From: an uncultured Muribaculaceae bacterium | Lineage (GTDB): Bacteria > Bacteroidota > Bacteroidia > Bacteroidales > Muribaculaceae | Assembly: GCA_910587075.1 (NCBI GenBank) | Contig: CAJUKE010000003.1 | Coordinates: 1 to 64,000, forward strand | Reading direction: 5' to 3' | DNA: 64,000 bases | In this document: piece after piece, positions 1-7,777 of the stretch | Layout of the letters: each line of letters opens with the position of its first letter | Numbering within the stretch: position 1 is the first letter of the stretch | Program-made: the position numbers and the translations under genes | Notes under the pieces: model-generated | Database searches by the model: none | What the model was told of the DNA's origin: nothing | What the model saw: only the letters and a program-made list of their open reading frames with translations

Positions 1-53
1 CCCGACCCTCTGCTTGTAAGGCAGACGCTCTGAACCAGCTGAGCTAAGCGCCC
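1..53 (-). tRNA. tRNA-Val (anticodon TAC), 3' part cut by window edge
   Basis: Read on the minus strand the sequence begins GGGCGCTTAGCTCAGCTGG, a standard acceptor stem and D-arm. It continues into an anticodon stem TCTGC/GCAGA whose 7-base loop CTTACAA holds the anticodon TAC, which reads valine codons. The variable loop, T-arm and acceptor 3' strand lie outside the window. A consensus promoter lies just upstream. Confidence 0.93.
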
Positions 54-73
54 TCTCGTTCCCAAAAGCGATG

Positions 74-105
74 CAAAGGTAGGGAGTTTTTTTGAACCGG
101 CCAAA
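74..105 (-). promoter_or_regulatory. Bacteroidota promoter of the tRNA-Val
   Basis: On the minus strand a TTTG (102-105) and a TACCTTTG (74-81) are separated by exactly 20 bp. This is a full match to the Bacteroidota -33/-7 consensus TTTG-N19/21-TAnnTTTG. The predicted start of transcription is a few bases downstream of 74, only 10-15 bases before the tRNA. Confidence 0.8.
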
Positions 106-235
106 TTTTTCGGCCACTTTTTTCGAATTTATGTTTGAATATCCGTTTTTGGAGGCTTGTCGAGGGGTTTTCGGGGCGGGCGCTTCCGTTTTTTCCAAAT
201 TATGGCTCCGGCGGCAGGTTTTTTGCGCCGCGCGA

Positions 236-268
236 TTGTCCGCGGCTCGCGCTTTTTTGCTAATTTTG
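236..268 (+). promoter_or_regulatory. Probable promoter of the coiled-coil protein gene
   Basis: TAATTTTG at 261-268 fits the -7 consensus, and a TTG lies 22 bp upstream at 236-238. The rest of the ~300-bp gap between the tRNA and the first gene shows nothing else that I recognise. Confidence 0.5.
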
Positions 269-351
269 TCGGATAAGGTTTTTCCCGGAGGCCGGTTTAG
301 GCCGCCCGGGTGGCCGCTAACAGAACAGAAAACAACAGTGCGAGTAAAGAT

Positions 352-2154
352 ATGGCCTTTTTAAAGTCGTTAAAACGGGCGTTCGGTTTCGACGCCGAGG
401 AGATCGAGGATGATTTTCCCGAAGGCATCGACGCTACGGTGACCCCCCTGAAGGAGCGTATGGCCGCCGATAGGCAGCAGTCCGACGAAACCCCCGATGC
501 CGAGGAGGCCCGCGGGGCCGAGGCGGATGCCGCCGAGCGCGAAGCCGCTGAGAAAGCCGACGAGGCCAACCGCCAACTGATATTCCGACACACGGTGCGG
601 CTCATCAACGAGTCGCTCCCGCGGTTCCTGTCATCGGCTATCGACCCCGAGGAACAGGAGCGCTATCTGCTGAACGCCCTCGACGACGGCATGAAGCAGT
701 ACCTCGCCGACCTGGAGCGCCGCGCCCGTCGCGATTACGACGACCGCTGGGCCCGCGAGAAAAGCGCCCTCGACGGCCAGTTCGAGTCCCTGCGCGAGAA
801 AGTGCGCAAGGGGGAGGTCGACGAGGCCGAGGCCAAGAAGCTGCAGCTCAGCGCCGAACGGCAGAAGCGGGCGCTAACTGAGCGCGTGCGCGACCTGGAG
901 AAGCAGGTCGACTCCCTGCAGGCCGAGAACGAGCAGTATCTGCTGGAGAACAAGAGCCTGGTGAACAAGCTGCGCGTGTGCGCCGTGCAAGATGCCGGGG
1001 GCGACGGGGTTCAGGAGGCGTTGCTCGCCAAAGACGAGGAACTGACCCGTCTCCGCGATGAGAATGCCAAGATTACCGAGGCCCTCGAAACCGCCCGTAA
1101 GCGGATCGAGGAGCTCGACCTCGGGGCCAAGGAAGCCGTGGCCACCCACGACCTCTCCCAGGCGATGGTCAACGACCTTCAGAGCCGCGCCAAGGAGGCG
1201 CTCACCCGTGCCGAAGAGGCCGAGGCGAAGTTGGCCGAAGCCAACGGCGCGCGCGCCGAACTGACGGCCCGCGTCGAGGAGCTTTCGGCGCTTGCCGAGC
1301 AGTCGAGGGCCGACGCTGAATCGGCCCGCGCGCAAGCCGAGGAGTCGCACGCGCAGCTTACGAAGGCGCGCCAGCAACTCAAAGTCGTGCAGGAGGTGCG
1401 CGAGCAGCTCGGCTACCTCGAACAGGAAAAAATAGCCAGCGACAAGGAGCTCGAATCACTTCGCGACGCCGCCAAGGAGAACGAGGCGCTGCTGGAGGAC
1501 CTGCGGTCCGACGTACGCCGCAAGAACACCGCCCTGGCCCAGCGCGACGCGTGCCTCCGCCAGGCCGAGGAGGAGAAGCGCCGCCTTGAGGACCTCACCG
1601 ACTCGCTGCGTAAGACCATAGAGAACAACCTCCACCACCAGGCCCAGAGCGAGGCCCTGCTGCGCTCGGAAATTGACCGGCTCAAGAATCTTCCCGCCTC
1701 CGGGGCCGTGCCCGCCGAGGCGCCGGAATTGGCCGCGAGCGCTGACGCGGCGACACCCGCGGTAGTCGACAACGCCCAGCCTTCGCCGGGCTTCGCCTCG
1801 CACGACGGCGACCTCATACACGACTTTTCGGATTTCGGGGCGCTCCCCGATATGCCCTCTCCGCGCCGCGAAGGTCCCGCTTCCCAAGGTACTGATGCCC
1901 CGGCCGACATCCATCCCTCGGAGGAGGCCCCCAAGCCGCGCCGGGGCAGAGGGCGGAAGAAAAACGCCGACAAACCGAAAATTTCGGCCATCGACGAAAC
2001 TCTCGACAGCACCAACTGGCTGATCGCCACCCCTCCCGCTTCGCGTAAAGCGAAAGCCGAGGCCGACGCGGCCGCCGCTGCCAACGAGTTCGGCTACCAG
2101 GAGCCTACTCGCCGCCAGCCCCCCGAGTCGCCGGCGCAGATGCTTCTTTGGTGA
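352..2154 (+). CDS. Long coiled-coil protein of unknown function
   Basis: This 600-residue protein has no signal peptide or membrane segment. Residues from about 60 to 470 are dominated by heptad-rich stretches of Glu, Ala, Arg, Leu and Gln (for example RVRDLEKQVDSLQAENEQYL), so a long coiled coil is almost certain. The last ~130 residues are proline- and acid-rich with a basic patch (PRRGRGRKKNADKPK) and look disordered. I chose the ATG at 352 (MAFLKSLKRAFGF). A GTG 14 codons upstream is open but has a less suitable leader. The gene ends 34 bp before the peptidase gene, so they may be co-transcribed. The layout resembles structural or cell-division scaffolds, but I recognise no named family and assign no function. 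Confidence 0.75.
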   Translation: MAFLKSLKRAFGFDAEEIEDDFPEGIDATVTPLKERMAADRQQSDETPDAEEARGAEADAAEREAAEKADEANRQLIFRHTVRLINESLPRFLSSAIDPEEQERYLLNALDDGMKQYLADLERRARRDYDDRWAREKSALDGQFESLREKVRKGEVDEAEAKKLQLSAERQKRALTERVRDLEKQVDSLQAENEQYLLENKSLVNKLRVCAVQDAGGDGVQEALLAKDEELTRLRDENAKITEALETARKRIEELDLGAKEAVATHDLSQAMVNDLQSRAKEALTRAEEAEAKLAEANGARAELTARVEELSALAEQSRADAESARAQAEESHAQLTKARQQLKVVQEVREQLGYLEQEKIASDKELESLRDAAKENEALLEDLRSDVRRKNTALAQRDACLRQAEEEKRRLEDLTDSLRKTIENNLHHQAQSEALLRSEIDRLKNLPASGAVPAEAPELAASADAATPAVVDNAQPSPGFASHDGDLIHDFSDFGALPDMPSPRREGPASQGTDAPADIHPSEEAPKPRRGRGRKKNADKPKISAIDETLDSTNWLIATPPASRKAKAEADAAAAANEFGYQEPTRRQPPESPAQMLLW

Positions 2155-2188
2155 TAACCCTGACTTAGCACATACATATAGATATACG

Positions 2189-4393
2189 ATGAATATAAGG
2201 CAAACAACAGCCGCCCTGCTGCTCGCGGCGGCTTCAACGGGCTTCGCACAGACGATCCCGGTCGACGCCCTCTCCAAATATGTTTATCCGGCCAACCGCC
2301 CGGAAGCCCCCAAGAGTTTCGTGTATATGCCCGACGGGCTGAGCTACCTCTTGCTCGACAACGACGGCACCAAGGTGCGCCGCTTCGACACCGCCACCGG
2401 CAAAGAGCTGGAAATCGTGTTCGATGCCTCGCACACCCGCGAGTCGAGCATTGGCAAAATCACTGACTTTACCCTCTCGCCCGACGGCGGCAAGTTGCTT
2501 GTGTGCGGCGAAAAGACCCCTGTCTACCGCCGCTCTTTCAAGGCCCCGTATTATATTTTCGACATCAAGCGCAACATACTCCGCCCCTTGGGCATGGAAG
2601 GTGGGCTCCAACAGTCGCCCGTGTTCTCGCCCGACGGCCGTATGGTGGCGTTCGTTACCGACAACAACATCCACATCCGCAAGTGGGACTACAACACCGA
2701 GGTGCCCGTCACAACCGACGGCGCCTACGGCAAGATTATCAACGGCATACCAGACTGGACCTATGAGGAGGAGTTCTCAACCTCCTGTTCTATGGCCTGG
2801 TCGCCCGACTCGCAGACCCTCTGCTACCTCCGATATGACGAGACCGAGGTGCCGACGTTCACCTTCACCATGTACCAGGGATGGTGCCAGCCGAAGGATG
2901 AGTACGCGCTGTATCCCGGCCAGTTCAGCTACAAATATCCCGTGGCGGGCGAGAAAAACTCCGTTGTGACCCTCCACAGCTACGACGTCGAGACCCGCAA
3001 GACCAAGGGGGTGGACTTCAAGGACCCGCGGATCGAATACATACCCCGCATAGAGTTCGGCAATTCGCCGGAGCGATTGATCGTTAGCACCCTCAACCGC
3101 GCCCAAAACCGAATGGAGCTTTATTCGGTCAACCCCAAATCGACCGTGAGCCGCTCGCTGCTGGTCGAGGAGTCGAAGGCGTGGCTCGATCCCGCCCTCT
3201 ACGAGGGGATGAAACTGGAGTCCGATGGCATAGCCCTCCTCTCGGAGCGCTCGGGCTGGAGCCACCTATATATATATAGCTACGAGGGTCAGCTCCTGCG
3301 CCAGGTGACGTCGGGCGACTACGACGTCACGGCATACTACGGCGCTGACTCGCAGGGCAACCGATACTATCAGTCGGTGCCCCGCCCGTCGCAGAAGTGC
3401 CAGACTCCGCGCGCGGCCAACCGCGTGGTGAGCCGCATTGACCGCCAGGGTAAGAAGACCGACGACCTTACTCCCGCCGACGGATGGGCCGACGCCGTGC
3501 TCTCCCCGGCTGCCAATTTCCTGACCATTAACTATTCAAACGCCGCCACGCCGCCGGTCTACACCCTTTACAACGCAAAGGGAAAATCGGTGAGGGTGCT
3601 GGAGGATAACGCTGCCTACGCCGCCCGCTATGCCTCGCTCCCCCGCAAGGAATTCTTCACAATGACCACCGGCGAGGGTGTCGCTCTCAACGGTTATATG
3701 ATTCGTCCGCAAGGCGTTAACGGCAAGGCCCCGGTTATTATGTGGCAGTACAGCGGCCCCGGCTCGCAAGAGGTTGTGAACCGCTGGCGCATGGACTGGG
3801 ACTACTATGCCGCCGCCGAGGCCGGCTTCGCCGTGGTGTGTGTCGACGGACGCGGCACCGGCGCCCGCGGCACGGCTTTCCGCGACATCGTTTACAAGCG
3901 CCTGGGCCACTATGAGACCATCGACCAGCTCGCCGCCGCGAAATACGCCGCCACCCTCCCGTTTGCCGACGGGTCGCGAATCGGCATCGCCGGATGGAGC
4001 TACGGCGGCTACGAGACCCTGATGGCCGCGCAGGCCACCGGAAGCCCCTACAAGGCCGCTGTCGCGATCGCCCCGGTGACCTCCTGGCGCTTCTACGACA
4101 CGGTTTACGCCGAGCGCTTCATGCTCACCCCCCAGGAGAACGAGAGCGGCTACCGCGAGAGCGCCCCGATCAACTTCACCGACAAAATGAACTGTCGGTT
4201 GTTACTGATGTCGGGCACCGCCGACGACAACGTGCACCTCTCCAACACTATGGAGTACGTCGCCGCCCTGCAGGGCTCGCACCGCTACGCCGATATGTTC
4301 CTGTTCCCCAATATGAACCATTCGATTAACGGGTGCGAGGCCCGCGCCCTGGTGTATGGCCGCATGCTTGACTACTTCAAGCGGAATCTTTGA
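2189..4393 (+). CDS. Dipeptidyl peptidase IV-type serine peptidase (S9 family)
   Basis: This exported prolyl peptidase of 734 residues would remove dipeptides from the N-terminus of peptides in the periplasm. A signal peptide (MNIRQTTAALLLAAASTGFA) is followed by the beta-propeller DPPIV N-terminal domain (about residues 40-490), with the WTYEEEF segment that carries the paired Glu residues binding the substrate amino terminus. The alpha/beta-hydrolase domain contains the catalytic Ser604 in GWSYGGY, Asp679 in GTADDNVH and His711 in NHSI, the expected triad order and spacing. Length and organisation match Bacteroidales DPP-IV proteins. It starts 34 bp after the coiled-coil gene and ends 13 bp before the next gene, so it probably sits in a mixed operon. 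Confidence 0.95.
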   Translation: MNIRQTTAALLLAAASTGFAQTIPVDALSKYVYPANRPEAPKSFVYMPDGLSYLLLDNDGTKVRRFDTATGKELEIVFDASHTRESSIGKITDFTLSPDGGKLLVCGEKTPVYRRSFKAPYYIFDIKRNILRPLGMEGGLQQSPVFSPDGRMVAFVTDNNIHIRKWDYNTEVPVTTDGAYGKIINGIPDWTYEEEFSTSCSMAWSPDSQTLCYLRYDETEVPTFTFTMYQGWCQPKDEYALYPGQFSYKYPVAGEKNSVVTLHSYDVETRKTKGVDFKDPRIEYIPRIEFGNSPERLIVSTLNRAQNRMELYSVNPKSTVSRSLLVEESKAWLDPALYEGMKLESDGIALLSERSGWSHLYIYSYEGQLLRQVTSGDYDVTAYYGADSQGNRYYQSVPRPSQKCQTPRAANRVVSRIDRQGKKTDDLTPADGWADAVLSPAANFLTINYSNAATPPVYTLYNAKGKSVRVLEDNAAYAARYASLPRKEFFTMTTGEGVALNGYMIRPQGVNGKAPVIMWQYSGPGSQEVVNRWRMDWDYYAAAEAGFAVVCVDGRGTGARGTAFRDIVYKRLGHYETIDQLAAAKYAATLPFADGSRIGIAGWSYGGYETLMAAQATGSPYKAAVAIAPVTSWRFYDTVYAERFMLTPQENESGYRESAPINFTDKMNCRLLLMSGTADDNVHLSNTMEYVAALQGSHRYADMFLFPNMNHSINGCEARALVYGRMLDYFKRNL

Positions 4394-4406
4394 ATCTGAC
4401 TGACTT

Positions 4407-5744
4407 ATGTTTCGATCCCAACTAAGGCGCGACGGAATGAGCGCGGCGATCTTCGGGCTATGGCGCAACTGGGCCGTGGCCGTAGGGTTGCTTACGGTGC
4501 TCGTGTTCCTCTCGCCGCTGATCCATCTGCAATGGCTCCCGTTGGTCAACGTGTCGTTCTACTTCGCCCTGCAGGTAGTGCGTCGCTACGTCACCTCCCG
4601 CCGGGTGCCTACCTGCGGGCGCTTCCTCCAGGAAGTGTCGGTGGTGATGCTTATAACGGCCCTGTTCGTCATCGCGCTTTTCTTTATGGGCCGACGGGCC
4701 GACCTTTACGAGCTAACCGGCCAGCCCTACGACGCTTCGGTGCCGGTGCTGGCAATATTGGTCACCGCGCCGGTCACGGTGATTGTCACCGGGCTCCATC
4801 TGCTGGTGCGCCGCGACCCGAGGGTATGTGTCAACTGCCGCGCCAGCTACGGCAACGTGGTCGAGTTCGGCTTCATCGGCGACCTCTACCAGCGCGAGTG
4901 GCGCTATCAGACGCGGCTGCTCTTCTGGCTCTCCTCGCTGCTGACGGTGGTCGACTGGGCCTATTACCTTCTGTTCTATGTGAATGTGAATCTCAACCGG
5001 GCCGACCACTTCTTCTTCCTGTGGATGCCGATGGTGCTGTATCTGTTTTCCCTGGTTTATCTCGGAAGCCGCTACTATTCGCTTTGGACCTACTACTGCA
5101 AAAACGATGAGGGGCATTATGTCGAGCAGCCTGGTACCACAACTCTGCGCTACCTCTTGCTGAGCGACGACCGCATCCTCCTGGACTCCATGCCTGAGGA
5201 AAAGAAGTTCGCCAACGGCTCGATAATCAAGTTTGTCGACACCCCCGTGGTGGTGAAGATTCCTTACACAAGCCGGGTGAGCGATATGGAGGCCGCCGAG
5301 CTGTTCCGCTCGCGCACCGGCATCAAAAATGCCGAGATCCGGCTCGCCTACAGCAGCCCCGACCCGGTGACGTTTCAGAACATACTCCACTACTTCGCGT
5401 TCCTCCCCGACGCCGACGAGGTGGTCGATTCGCGCGTCCGCGGTGAATGGTTCACCCTCGGCCACCTGCGCCAGCTCATGAACCAGCATATCGTGTCGCG
5501 CAATCTCACCGCCGAGATTCGCCGCATACACACCGTGGCCATGGCCTGGAAGACTTATGATGAGAACGGGCGCCGCCTCTACGGCATAAAGCATTACCGC
5601 CCGACGTTCCGCCTCCGCGACCTCCAGAAGTGGAATGTCGACTACGACGACGGGCGCTGGCTCGATGTGTCGATGCTTAACCAGGATTCGGCGCTGTTCA
5701 GGCTCAGGCGCTTATGGCGCAAGGTAACCAGTGTGTTTGTATGA
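4407..5744 (+). CDS. Polytopic membrane protein with a C-terminal soluble domain, function unknown
   Basis: This 445-residue protein has about five or six hydrophobic segments in its first 230 residues (around 18-40, 45-60, 78-98, 110-132, 172-196 and 204-226). A hydrophilic C-terminal region of about 215 residues follows. The soluble region includes a basic tail (FRLRRLWRKV) but shows no catalytic motif that I recognise. It begins 13 bp after the DPP-IV gene and its stop codon lies 9 bp before the likely start of miaA, so it belongs to the same tightly packed run. It is a conserved-hypothetical type of inner-membrane protein, and I cannot name a family. Confidence 0.75.
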   Translation: MFRSQLRRDGMSAAIFGLWRNWAVAVGLLTVLVFLSPLIHLQWLPLVNVSFYFALQVVRRYVTSRRVPTCGRFLQEVSVVMLITALFVIALFFMGRRADLYELTGQPYDASVPVLAILVTAPVTVIVTGLHLLVRRDPRVCVNCRASYGNVVEFGFIGDLYQREWRYQTRLLFWLSSLLTVVDWAYYLLFYVNVNLNRADHFFFLWMPMVLYLFSLVYLGSRYYSLWTYYCKNDEGHYVEQPGTTTLRYLLLSDDRILLDSMPEEKKFANGSIIKFVDTPVVVKIPYTSRVSDMEAAELFRSRTGIKNAEIRLAYSSPDPVTFQNILHYFAFLPDADEVVDSRVRGEWFTLGHLRQLMNQHIVSRNLTAEIRRIHTVAMAWKTYDENGRRLYGIKHYRPTFRLRDLQKWNVDYDDGRWLDVSMLNQDSALFRLRRLWRKVTSVFV

Positions 5745-5753
5745 TTGGCCGCT

Positions 5754-6716
5754 ATGGAGAATAAATTGCGCGACGTGGCGGCGGAGAGGCCGCTCATAGC
5801 CGTGGTCGGGCCTACGGCAACGGGGAAGACCAGGCGCGCCGTGAGCCTCGCCCGCGCTTTCGGTGGAGAAATCATTAGCGGCGACTCGCGCCAGGTTTAC
5901 CGCTCGATGGACCTCGGCACCGGCAAGGACCTCGAAGAGTATGCCGGGGTGCCGTACCACCTTATCGACGTGGCAGAGCCGGGCACGAAATACAACCTCT
6001 ACCAGTTTCTGCGCGACGCCGACGAGGCGTGCGCCTCGATACGCTCGCGCGGCAATCTGCCGATCATCTGCGGCGGCACCGGGCTTTATGTCGAGTCGTT
6101 CCTCAAAGGCATGGTGCTCCCCGAGGTGCCCGAAAACCCATCGCTGCGCGCGGAGCTCAGAGGTAAGGACCTTTCCGAGCTAAAGGATATTCTCGCTTCG
6201 ATGAAGCAGTTGCACAACGTTACGGATGTCGACACTCCGCAACGTGCCGTGCGGGCCATCGAGATTCAGCGATATTATATCGAGCATCCCGAAGCCGCCG
6301 CGGGGGCGGTGGACCCGACTCCGCGCCCGGCGCTTGTGGTCGGGGTGGCCATCGACCGCGAGACGCGCCGCCGCCGCATCACCGAGCGCCTCGACGCCCG
6401 CCTGGAGGCGGGTATGGTCGCTGAGGTGGAGAGCCTGCTCGCCGCGGGGGTACCCGCCGAGAACCTTATTTACTATGGTTTGGAATACAAGTATCTCACT
6501 CTCTACGTCATAGGCGAAATTACCCGGGAGGAGATGCGCTCGCAGCTCGAAATAGCCATACACCAGTTCGCCAAGCGGCAGATGACCTGGTTCCGGGGTA
6601 TGGAGAAGCGCGGCATACCGATCGCGTGGCTCGACCACTCGCTTTCCGACGAGGAGTTCGTCGGCGAGGTTCGACGCCTGTATGAAAAGCTTCCCGCGGG
6701 TATTCCCGCTGTTTGA
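5754..6716 (+). CDS. miaA: tRNA dimethylallyltransferase
   Basis: MiaA transfers a dimethylallyl group to N6 of A37 in tRNAs that read codons starting with U. The protein has 320 residues, the usual size. It carries the P-loop GPTATGKT (19-26), the DSRQVYRSMDLGTGK substrate-binding segment, GGTGLYVESFLKG, and the C-terminal FAKRQMTWFRG motif typical of the family. I took the ATG at 5754; a TTG three codons upstream is also open. It follows the membrane protein gene by 9 bp and its stop is 8 bp before the next start. Bacteroidales often carry two MiaA paralogues, and I cannot tell which type this is. Confidence 0.95.
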   Translation: MENKLRDVAAERPLIAVVGPTATGKTRRAVSLARAFGGEIISGDSRQVYRSMDLGTGKDLEEYAGVPYHLIDVAEPGTKYNLYQFLRDADEACASIRSRGNLPIICGGTGLYVESFLKGMVLPEVPENPSLRAELRGKDLSELKDILASMKQLHNVTDVDTPQRAVRAIEIQRYYIEHPEAAAGAVDPTPRPALVVGVAIDRETRRRRITERLDARLEAGMVAEVESLLAAGVPAENLIYYGLEYKYLTLYVIGEITREEMRSQLEIAIHQFAKRQMTWFRGMEKRGIPIAWLDHSLSDEEFVGEVRRLYEKLPAGIPAV

Positions 6717-6724
6717 CCGATGCT

Positions 6725-7744
6725 ATGTGGCGGGTTGTAAAAGTGTTACTGGTTGTGATAGCCGCGGCGGCTCCGTCGGCTATCTCCTCCCGGGCCGTTG
6801 TCGGCGAGAGGGGGACGACCCTCTGCGACCCGCCTGATTTCCGTTTGGAGCCGGGCGGTAGTTTCACCGCGGCGGTCGATACCGCGGCGGGGAGCGTGCG
6901 CCTGGGGCTGGCTGTTGATTTTCCCCGCAAAGCGTTGACGTCGTTTGGCTCCGCGGCTTCTCTTGCATTTTTGGACTCCGACAGTGTGCCGCTCTATGAG
7001 GCGACGCTTTCAATCGAGGAGGATCCCTCGCTCGCCGGGTTCGGGGAGCGGGCGCTCCGCCTGAAATTCGATTCAATAGCCCCCGGAGGTGGGCGCTTCA
7101 CGCTCCTCGACCATTATGAGTCGAAGGCTGCGAACCAGTCGGGTGGTATCAACTGCCTGATAGCCGAGTTTGCCGATGGCGCCGCGTCGTTCTCGACCGG
7201 GGGCGACCGCATGGCTCCAGCGGGGAGTGCCCGATGCCGGGCCGGATTCGCCTCCGTGAGGCTTTCGGTAAACCGTCCGATGGAGGTGCGGCGCATGGAA
7301 ATCAGCGTGCTGGAGGATTTCCCTGCTACGCTTATGACCGGGTGGACAGCTGAGTCGCTCGCCGACTATTTCGCCGCCTCAACCGACCCCCTGGAGGGGT
7401 TCTGGAGCTATCTCGACCGCGACAACGACCCGGAATGGGCCGTACCCGGCGGTTTCTACGAGCTTGCCGTGGTAAGGAACGCCGATACGGCGGCGTATGA
7501 TATAATTTACCTCTCGGGTGCGGAGGTCGGGGGGAGCCGTTGGCGCCCCGGTATGCGCAAGGGGGCGCTCACGCCTACGATTTTCGCCGACCATTACCGG
7601 CTCGCGTGGACCGACGCCCGTTTCCTCTCCGACTACGCCGAGGCCACGGCAGACTTGTCGCTGTCGAATACCGTGCTGACTCTCAATTTCCCCCTGCACC
7701 GCTCGCAGCTGCGATTCTCCCGCCGTTTGGTTATAAGGCGCTGA
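6725..7744 (+). CDS. Secreted protein of unknown function
   Basis: This 339-residue protein has a hydrophobic N-terminus (VVKVLLVVIAAAAPSAISSRA) that looks like a signal peptide. The rest is predominantly beta-rich with alternating polar and hydrophobic residues. It contains a segment, GFWSYLDRDNDPEWAVPGGFYELAV, of the kind seen in Bacteroidales exported proteins of undefined function (written here only to locate it, about residues 223-247). There is no obvious catalytic motif and no lipobox. I chose the ATG at 6725, since upstream in-frame codons are only TTG inside the miaA stop region. It is the last gene before the fkp promoter. Confidence 0.65.
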   Translation: MWRVVKVLLVVIAAAAPSAISSRAVVGERGTTLCDPPDFRLEPGGSFTAAVDTAAGSVRLGLAVDFPRKALTSFGSAASLAFLDSDSVPLYEATLSIEEDPSLAGFGERALRLKFDSIAPGGGRFTLLDHYESKAANQSGGINCLIAEFADGAASFSTGGDRMAPAGSARCRAGFASVRLSVNRPMEVRRMEISVLEDFPATLMTGWTAESLADYFAASTDPLEGFWSYLDRDNDPEWAVPGGFYELAVVRNADTAAYDIIYLSGAEVGGSRWRPGMRKGALTPTIFADHYRLAWTDARFLSDYAEATADLSLSNTVLTLNFPLHRSQLRFSRRLVIRR

Positions 7745-7757
7745 ATTAGTAACTTCG
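7726..7757 (+). promoter_or_regulatory. Promoter of fkp
   Basis: TTTG (7726-7729), 20 bp, then TAACTTCG (7750-7757) fits the Bacteroidota -33/-7 pattern. The fkp start codon lies about 20 bp downstream of the -7 element, so the leader is very short. The promoter overlaps the 3' end of the preceding gene. Confidence 0.65.
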
Positions 7758-7777
7758 CGGCATATAATCTAAGACTA

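Noticed and set aside
92..364. 90-codon plus-strand frame between the tRNA and the coiled-coil gene
   Set aside because: Low-complexity phenylalanine/arginine-rich translation, overlaps the promoter region, and resembles no protein I know.
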